This document shows, one piece after another, positions 58,278-64,000 of a stretch of 64,000 nt of DNA (positions within the stretch are counted from its first letter, which is position 1; each line of letters opens with the position of its first letter). Both the position numbers and the translations under genes were made by a program. The notes under the pieces are model-generated. The model did no database searches and was not told the origin of the DNA. It worked only from the letters and a program-made list of their open reading frames with translations. Location: NCBI RefSeq assembly GCF_000002985.6, contig NC_003280.10, positions 12,830,501 through 12,894,500 of the forward strand, given 5' to 3'. The stretch comes from Caenorhabditis elegans (Eukaryota; Nematoda; Chromadorea; Rhabditida; Rhabditidae).

Positions 58278-61200
58278 ATGAAGCTGTCTCTAGTCTTTCT
58301 TTTATTCGTGGCATTTGCCAAATCTGCGGATACAGCACCTGTGGTGAGTTCAAAGTCTTCACAGGATGCTCTTCTAATTGAGTTTTCCAGGATTTCAATA
58401 AAATTTTTGTAACTTTCGTCGAAGAACTGATGGACGCAATAAACCAGCTTATTCTTGAGCAGATGGGAGCAATTAGGGTGAGCTTTTGAAGGGATGTGCT
58501 CTCGAAATTCAAAAATTTCCAGCCATCGACAACTCCTCTTCAGTCTATTCCGCCAATAACTGCGACCGATGCTCCCACGGTAAGTTCAAAGAAAAAGGTG
58601 AAAGTAACGTGGTACACGAATTTCAGACAGCTGACACTACAGCAGAGCCTACCAAAGCCCATGAGACCACTGTAGCCCAGGAAGCTACTTCCGAGGGTGC
58701 TGAGACTCATGAGACTACTGTAGGACAAGATACTACTGTAAGAAGTGGCGAATCGCAGGAGACTACTGTATCTCAGGGGACTACTGTATCACAGGAGAAT
58801 ACTGTATCGCAGGAGACTACTGTATCGCAAGATACTACTGTATCTCAGGAGACTACTGTATCACAGGATACAACTGTATCACAGGATACTACTGTATCAC
58901 AGGAGAGTACTGTATCGCAGGAGACTACTGTATCGCAAGATACTACTGTATCGCAGGAGACTTCTGTATCGCACGAGACTAATGTATCACCGGACACAAC
59001 TGTATCACAGGAAAGTACTGTATCGCAGGATACTACGGTATCGCAGGAGACTACTCTATCGCAGGAGACTACTGTATCACAGGAGACTACTGTATCACAG
59101 GATACTACTGTATCACAGGAGACTACGGCATCACAGGATACAACTGTATCACAGGATACTACTGTATCACAGGATACTACTGTAGTGCCGCAGGAGACTA
59201 CTGTAGAAGCAACCAAAGCTTCTGAAGCTACTGAAGAGAACGGGACTACTGCTGTGACTCCTGGAGAATCGGTGAGCTGTAGATTTAGAACTGAGAGTGA
59301 AGATGATGATAAGTTCATTCCAGGACCCTTGCGACACTACGGAAGCACCTACTGGAGGATCAACAGTGGGAGAATCGGTGAGCTGGAACTTCCGAAAACA
59401 AATCCACAGTATTAACCCGTTTGTTGTTGCAGGAGCCTTGTGATACTACGGAGGCATCAGAACCAACTGGTCATACGGTAAGTCTAAGTAAAATTTTTTT
59501 TTGCAAAAAAAACTTCTGAGCTTGCAGGACCAGGCGGAAACAGTAACCGATCCAGCGTCCCAGGCGACGGTACACTTTCTTTTATATAAATACTAAAAGT
59601 TTCGATAGTTTTTCAGGCTTCTGCTACGATTATTGGTGGTGTAGATCAGACTGTAAGTTTCCTGTAAAAAGTATCTTCCAAACTCTAGTTTTCTTATAGG
59701 GTAGCACTAATTTGGAAGCCACAACGGAGCAGGTTTGTATGCGAAAAATTCAGAACCGAACTTTTTTTTCTCGATAATTCTAGATCTGCAAACATCCGAC
59801 AAAAGACAGCGAGGAAGAGAAGACTGATGAAAACAAAGACGAAAAGACGGTAAGGATTAGGATTTCGACTATAACTTCATTAAAAAATATTATATATTTT
59901 TTCAAGACAAGAGCGGGGACAAACGTGCACCGGCCAGAAAGAGAAGATATATTAAAGTGAGAGGAGGGAGACATTTCTAAATTCTAATTTCCTGTCCTTT
60001 GTCCATTTCAAATGAAACGTGTTCTTGTTCTTGGAATGATTCACATGATAAATAGTTGAAGTGCAGGCAATATTTGTGTAATTTCAGGAAGAAGATGGTC
60101 AAGCCGTGTTGGAATCAGGGACGGTAGCGATGGGGGCTTCCACAGCAACGGTGAGGAGTTTATAGAAGCTAGAGATCCTTGGACGGGAGTACTGTAATAC
60201 TACTGTTGTCGGGGATGGTACTGTAGTATTACTGTAGCTATAGTGAAAGTCATCCTTCAAGAAATAATAATCTGGGTTACTGTAGTTCTCACAGTTTTTG
60301 AGAAATTTTTTGGAATCCTTAAATCTTGTGGTACCTTACGGAAATCCTCAATTTTGTGTTGCCTCCTGTAGAACTGTCATTTTTCAGGTTGCCATTATAC
60401 AATCGGAACCTTCAACCTCTTCAAGTTCAAGTCCTTCTAGCTCCCGTCCTGAGGATGGAGCAACAGTTGGCAACACATTCACTCAAAGTTCAGCTGTATC
60501 AGAATCCCAAAGCACCTCTGAACGCACATCTAGATCAGTGTCTCCTGATTCTACACCAGTCAGAGTAACTACAGTAAGTCGCCACGTCACCAACTACTAC
60601 AGTATCCATAACTCCACCAACTTCCACAGTAGGTGTCCTCACTACCGTAGCCACGTCCCAAACTATTCTATCCACAATTGCGTCGACTACCGTATCACCA
60701 ACGGCATCAATAGCTACAGTAACCTCAGGAGCTCCAACTTCAACGTTCTCGTCAGGTCTCACGTCTTCTGCATCAAGTGGGTCACAAGTAACTACGAACT
60801 ATCCTACTGTGACCCCGTCAACTCCTGCAGTTGCCACGTCATCACCTCCTACTACTACCGGACCAACTCTAGGAGAATCAACTATCACATTGGTAAACTA
60901 ATATTTGGAGGCCGCTTTCTGATAACAAAATTTTCAGTCGACACTTCTTTCAACAGTGCCAACATCTCAAGACATATCGGGTGTGAGCACGGCTCCTACT
61001 ACAAAAGCCACATTGGTAAGTCTTCCATTTTTGAGCAAACTCCTGCCACAACAACCTTTTTACTTTTAGCCGCCCATAACCTATCCGCCTGCTCCAACTA
61101 CTACCACCATCAATTTGGTATAAACTTGATCCCTGAAGTTTAAAAATTGCTGTTAATTTCAGGCTCCTATCACCTACCCACCTATTCTCACTACTACGAT

Positions 61201-61524
61201 TAGCCTGGTGAGTGCCCTTCTGATATTGAACTTTTATTTTATGAAACTTTTTTGGATTTCAGGAGCCAATTTTCGAACAAGTACCAGTCAACTTGCCACC
61301 GGTAACATTTTTTTATAATATTTCAAGTAAAATCCAAAAAAAAACATGTTTTGTTTCAGATTTTCAGCCAAAATCCTGCTGTACCTAGCAACGAGGAAAA
61401 GGTAGAGTTTTTTGTTGAGCAAGACCAGCCCGTATCACATTGTAAAATATAAAAAAAAATTCAGAATCCACTTTCTCCAATTTTCAATGACGTTCCATCA
61501 GCTTATCAACCATTAATTTGGTGA
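58278..61524 (+). CDS. Secreted Thr/Ser-rich repeat (mucin-like) protein, with an apparent frameshift
   Basis: Signal peptide MKLSLVFLLFVAFAKSAD. Exons: 58278-58343, 58391-58477, 58523-58579, 58627-59271, 59324-59377, 59433-59477, 59528-59569, 59617-59652, 59700-59732, 59784-59849, 60088-60150, 60388-60573, a large exon ending 60892, 60938-61015, 61070-61117, 61163-61207, 61263-61301, 61360-61401 and 61465-61524. Every intron I could place is phase 0. Exon 4 holds about 24 copies of an 18-bp unit coding QETTVS or QDTTVS; later exons are Ser/Thr/Pro-rich, as expected for O-glycosylated secreted proteins. The exon from 60388 and the one ending 60892 are in different frames: no phase-compatible acceptor exists, while removing one A near 60576 would make a continuous Thr/Ser-rich frame. 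Either a frameshift or an unseen splice is involved. The ends PAVPSNEEK and PLIW are hydrophilic. Function is unknown beyond a likely extracellular role. Confidence 0.7.
58756..59190 (+). repeat. 18-bp coding minisatellite (QETTVS/QDTTVS)
   Basis: About 24 tandem units of CAGGAKACTACTGTATCR within exon 4 of the mucin-like gene. Two other frames are also open, as expected for an 18-bp unit lacking stops. Confidence 0.9.
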
Positions 61525-61726
61525 AAACGCAAAATTTGAAATTAGTGGCAATTGAGATCGGTAATTAATAGAGTATGAACAAATTCGTAAATGTTACTAA
61601 TTTTTGAATATTTTTGAACCTGAATAATAAAGCCTGTTCAAATTGTAAAAATTTGTAGCTTTAAATGTTTTGCTTTTATTAAATCACTACATATGAGGTA
61701 TTCAGGAACAGGTACAGTTCCCCTCA

Positions 61727-61942
61727 CTTTTTTGCGCTCCATTGACAATCGCCCGCCGGACAACGCGTGGGAAAATCGTGTACTCCACACGGACAAATAC
61801 ATTTAGTTTTACAACTAAAACCGAGCCGCGACGCGACACGCAACGCGCCGTAAATCTACCCCAGATATGGCCGAGCCAAAATGGCCTAGTTCGGCCTAAA
61901 TTCTACCATTTTAATTTATGAGGGAAGCCAGAACCCCGTGTC
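61727..61942 (-). repeat. GC-rich dispersed element, copy 2
   Basis: Reverse complement of the element at 51527-51762, with AATCGCCCGCCGGACAACGC, GAGCCGCGACGCGACACGCA and GGCCTAGTTCGGCC. Confidence 0.8.
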
Positions 61943-62336
61943 CCGTTTGAATTGCATATTTTCCCCCTTTTATTCAAACAGGTGAACTTTACTGCAAAAC
62001 TTTCGATATTCCATTACACTATCATTTCATGATTTCCAACGCAACTGTTATGTTTATCATGAAACACACGCATCACTTTTATGGCTCTTCAACAAAATGT
62101 CTTACCTGTTTTATGATTACATAATACCGGAAGGAGAGAAAAACTGTGTCGCCGAGAGTCGTAAAAGTGTCGCAAATCCTGTTTGGGGCGTTAGTCATAT
62201 TGTGGTCATAGAATACATAGGGTAACTGCTGTTCTTTTTGTAAGAGCGGCCGACACCTCGCGGGTCCTAGTTTTGAAAATTTTGGAAATTTTCGTAACCG
62301 TGATTAACTGGAGCACTGTAACACTAAACAAAAACA

Positions 62337-62549
62337 CGGATATCTGGCTTCCCTCGTACATTGAAATGGAAGAGTTTGCCGAACTAGGCCATTTTGGTTC
62401 GGCCATAATTGGGGTAGATTTACGGCGCGTTGCGTGTCGCGTCGCGGCTCGATTTTAGTTGTGGAGTACACGACTTTCCCACGCGTTGTCCGGCGGGCGA
62501 TTGTCAATGGAGCGCGAAAAATGCAAAGGAGGAAGACCAGAGCCCCGTG
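62337..62549 (+). repeat. GC-rich dispersed element, copy 3
   Basis: Same orientation as copy 1, with CCGAACTAGGCCATTTTGGT and GGCGCGTTGCGTGTCGCGTC. It is separated from the inverted copy 2 by about 400 bp. Confidence 0.8.
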
Positions 62550-62651
62550 AAAAAAAGTAAAAATATTTTGCTTTGAATTTCATTACAGTATACATTCAAT
62601 TATAACCGATTTCAAATGGAATTATGTCTGTAACTTATGTAATTAATTCCA

Positions 62652-63757
62652 TTATTCACAATATGTAGACGTATCACACGCGGCAACTTCACAAACATAT
62701 CTCTCGGACACCGTATACTGGTTGACATTCTGCCATCCCACTCTGAAAGCACTGCTGGATTGCTGATTGAGGACGGCGGTGGTCGTAGATGATTGTGTAG
62801 GGAATCCTGGATTCCATAGGCTATCGTTAAGCTGGAACTGATACAGGGATAAGAACTTTGGCAGATTATGGGAAGGGACTTACCGGCACCAACGCGTGAC
62901 CCACAGGTTGTTGCCACGCATATCCTCCATTCACATAGCTCAGTCCGATGTGATACACATAGGGCTCGGGGAATGAAGTGTCGTTGCGGACAAGTTATGA
63001 AAAAAAAACAATTGATGCACCTCGAACCTTTAAAAAAATCTAATTTAACTTACTGAAAACATAGTCATGCTTCTTCTGATCATACTCGGTGACCATGTAC
63101 CCCGTCTGGATCATATTCTGACACGCAAACTTTGCTGGGGTCCAGCCAGCTGTCAGAGCCACCGGGCGCAGGCAAACTCCGAATTTTGAAGAATGAGGGT
63201 CCTCGAATGTTTCTCGGTATTGAGTCCAAAGGTTTGAGCAGTAGCAGTTGGCTGAAAAAATTAGCTAACGATAACTTTTGGAAAAAAACTTTTGGAATTT
63301 TCAGTCTTACTCTGAATCATTGCAGTTTGAATTTCCTTAACCAGATTTTCATCTTCATTCGTAAAATTGAAACCCGGCGTCGCAATTTCTCCAATCAGCT
63401 TGATCATCTCTTCATCTCCAGTCTGATCAAAAGCGACAGTTGCGATGCTAACACCAGACGCCTTAAGCCGTTCAGCGATAGGCCTAGGATCCTCTTCACC
63501 TTCATCATTATAAGCGGATGCATAGACAATCACCATTTGCTTGTAGTTTTTGCGAGTGTTGTTCTTGCGACCAGCGGCCAGGAGTTGCTCAGCTGCTCCG
63601 ATTCCTCTGGAAATCATGGGACTTGGAATGGTTTAAAGGTATGAAAAACTCACTTCGCTAGGAAAACATCTTCTGAAGTGCTCAGGTCATTCGGAAGAAT
63701 TTGAAATACCGTGCTGAAAAGATCATCTGGCGACTGGAAGCGATTTAGATCGGCTTG
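62652..63757 (-). CDS. vWFA plus C-type lectin domain protein (3' part; gene continues past the right edge)
   Basis: Exons (minus): 63757-63654, 63606-63311, 63251-63054, 62996-62884 and 62837-62652. The first two give a vWFA-like fold: DDLFSTVFQILPND, NYKQMVIVYASAYND, GVSIATVAFDQTGDEEMI. The rest is a C-type lectin domain from CSNLWTQYRETF through YHIGLSYVNGGYAWQQ and SLWNPGFPTQS to RYVCEVAACD, ending CDTSTYCE. This vWFA-CTLD order is a known nematode CLEC arrangement, and such proteins are secreted. The 5' end with signal peptide lies outside the window. Exon 62996 has no AG acceptor: the phase-compatible site reads poly-T followed by CAT, where CAG is expected, so this copy may be damaged or the base misread. 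Confidence 0.8.
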
Positions 63758-63837
63758 CTGAAAACACTTGGTTAAAACTTAAGTTAGGTTCTGTTATGAT
63801 GCTACAGACTTGCTCCATTTAAGTCCGAGCTCACACT

Positions 63838-64000
63838 ATTGCACGTGATGTCAGGCTGTCCCATCACGGGTTGATCTTCAAAAAATGCGGGATGTTTTCC
63901 CAGGAAAATGCGACGTCAGCAAGCTGTGAAATCAGTTCTAAAGTCTGCGTCTAAAGTCCCGCATTTATGGTAGATCAACCCGAAATGGTACACTCTGGCA
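63838..64000. mobile_element. Non-autonomous TIR element, copy 7 (reaches the window edge)
   Basis: CACGTGATGTCAGGCTGTCC, then CATCACGGGTTGATCTTC and ATGCGGGATG, with a right half GTAGATCAACCCGAAATGGT and CACTCTGGCA cut by the window end. It lies in the intron upstream of the vWFA exon. Confidence 0.8.

Larger units (their letters stand above)
61525..62651. other. Intergenic region with two GC-rich element copies
   Basis: AATAAA at 61626-61631 ends the mucin-like gene. The rest holds two copies of the dispersed GC-rich element in opposite orientation and a single GCGGCCGACACCTCGCGGG unit near 62247. No gene is seen. Confidence 0.6.

Noticed and set aside
58745..59185. Arg/Leu/Tyr-rich and Ser/Cys/Asp-rich frames over the minisatellite
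   Set aside because: Shadows of the 18-bp coding repeat; the QETTVS frame alone joins to the signal peptide exons.
60574..61143. Long plus-strand open frame rich in Tyr/His/Asn
   Set aside because: It is the shifted frame of the Ser/Thr/Pro-rich exon; only the Thr/Ser frame joins in phase with downstream exons.

Overview
The window looks like nuclear DNA of the nematode Caenorhabditis elegans. It is AT-rich, with short introns (mostly 42-60 nt) that open GTAAGT/GTGAGT and close TTTTCAG, coding islands on both strands, and many small palindromic repeats. The order carotenoid oxygenase, SLC6 transporter, Cys-loop channel, SLC6 transporter, glycogen synthase matches my memory of the Y46G5A clone on chromosome II (bcmo-1, snf-4, snf-5, gsy-1). 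Those symbols come from memory and were not checked. All exon models below were built by hand from splice signals, reading phase and family motifs.

Layout. 0.2-2.2 kb (+): carotenoid oxygenase, 5 exons. 2.4-5.3 kb (-): SLC6 transporter with an in-frame stop and a 1-nt frameshift, probably a pseudogene. 6.1-9.6 kb (-): Cys-loop ligand-gated channel with one non-canonical splice acceptor. 9.6-13.3 kb: repeats. 13.3-15.7 kb: a head-to-head inverted satellite, 27-bp units on the left and 25-bp units on the right. 15.9-17.3 kb (-) and 20.0-21.3 kb (+): an inverted pair of four-exon paralogues of unknown function. 21.3-25.7 kb: repeats. 25.7-31.3 kb (+): a secreted Reeler/EGF/ShKT protein with a nitrobindin-like C-terminus; one intron carries a mariner remnant. 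31.6-35.2 kb (-): an intact SLC6 transporter. 36.3-47.6 kb (-): glycogen synthase, with introns full of palindromes and tandem duplications. 50.3-51.4 kb (+): a small membrane-anchored protein with an RVxF-type PP1 docking motif. 54.8-58.1 kb (+): a Sra-like chemoreceptor. 58.3-61.5 kb (+): a secreted Thr/Ser-rich repeat protein with an apparent frameshift. 62.7 kb to the right edge (-): the 3' part of a vWFA plus C-type-lectin gene.

The genes do not form one pathway. Several fit gut or nutrient roles (carotenoid cleavage, amino acid transport, glycogen storage, secreted lectin and mucin-like proteins), but that is inference. At least six interspersed repeat families are visible: seven copies of a TIR element with GATCTAC/GCGGGA motifs, a TTTAAAGGTGGAGTA palindrome family, CGGCAAATTGCCG repeats, GTCGGCTGC repeats, a 215-bp GC-rich element (three copies), and a mariner remnant.

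I found no prokaryote-like operon, CRISPR array, or clearly new multi-gene system. The strongest unusual observations are the inverted satellite, the GTCGGCTGC repeat that supplies splice signals, the inverted orphan gene pair, the fused Reeler-EGF-nitrobindin protein, the membrane-anchored PP1-docking protein, and five apparent single-base lesions in four otherwise well-preserved genes.
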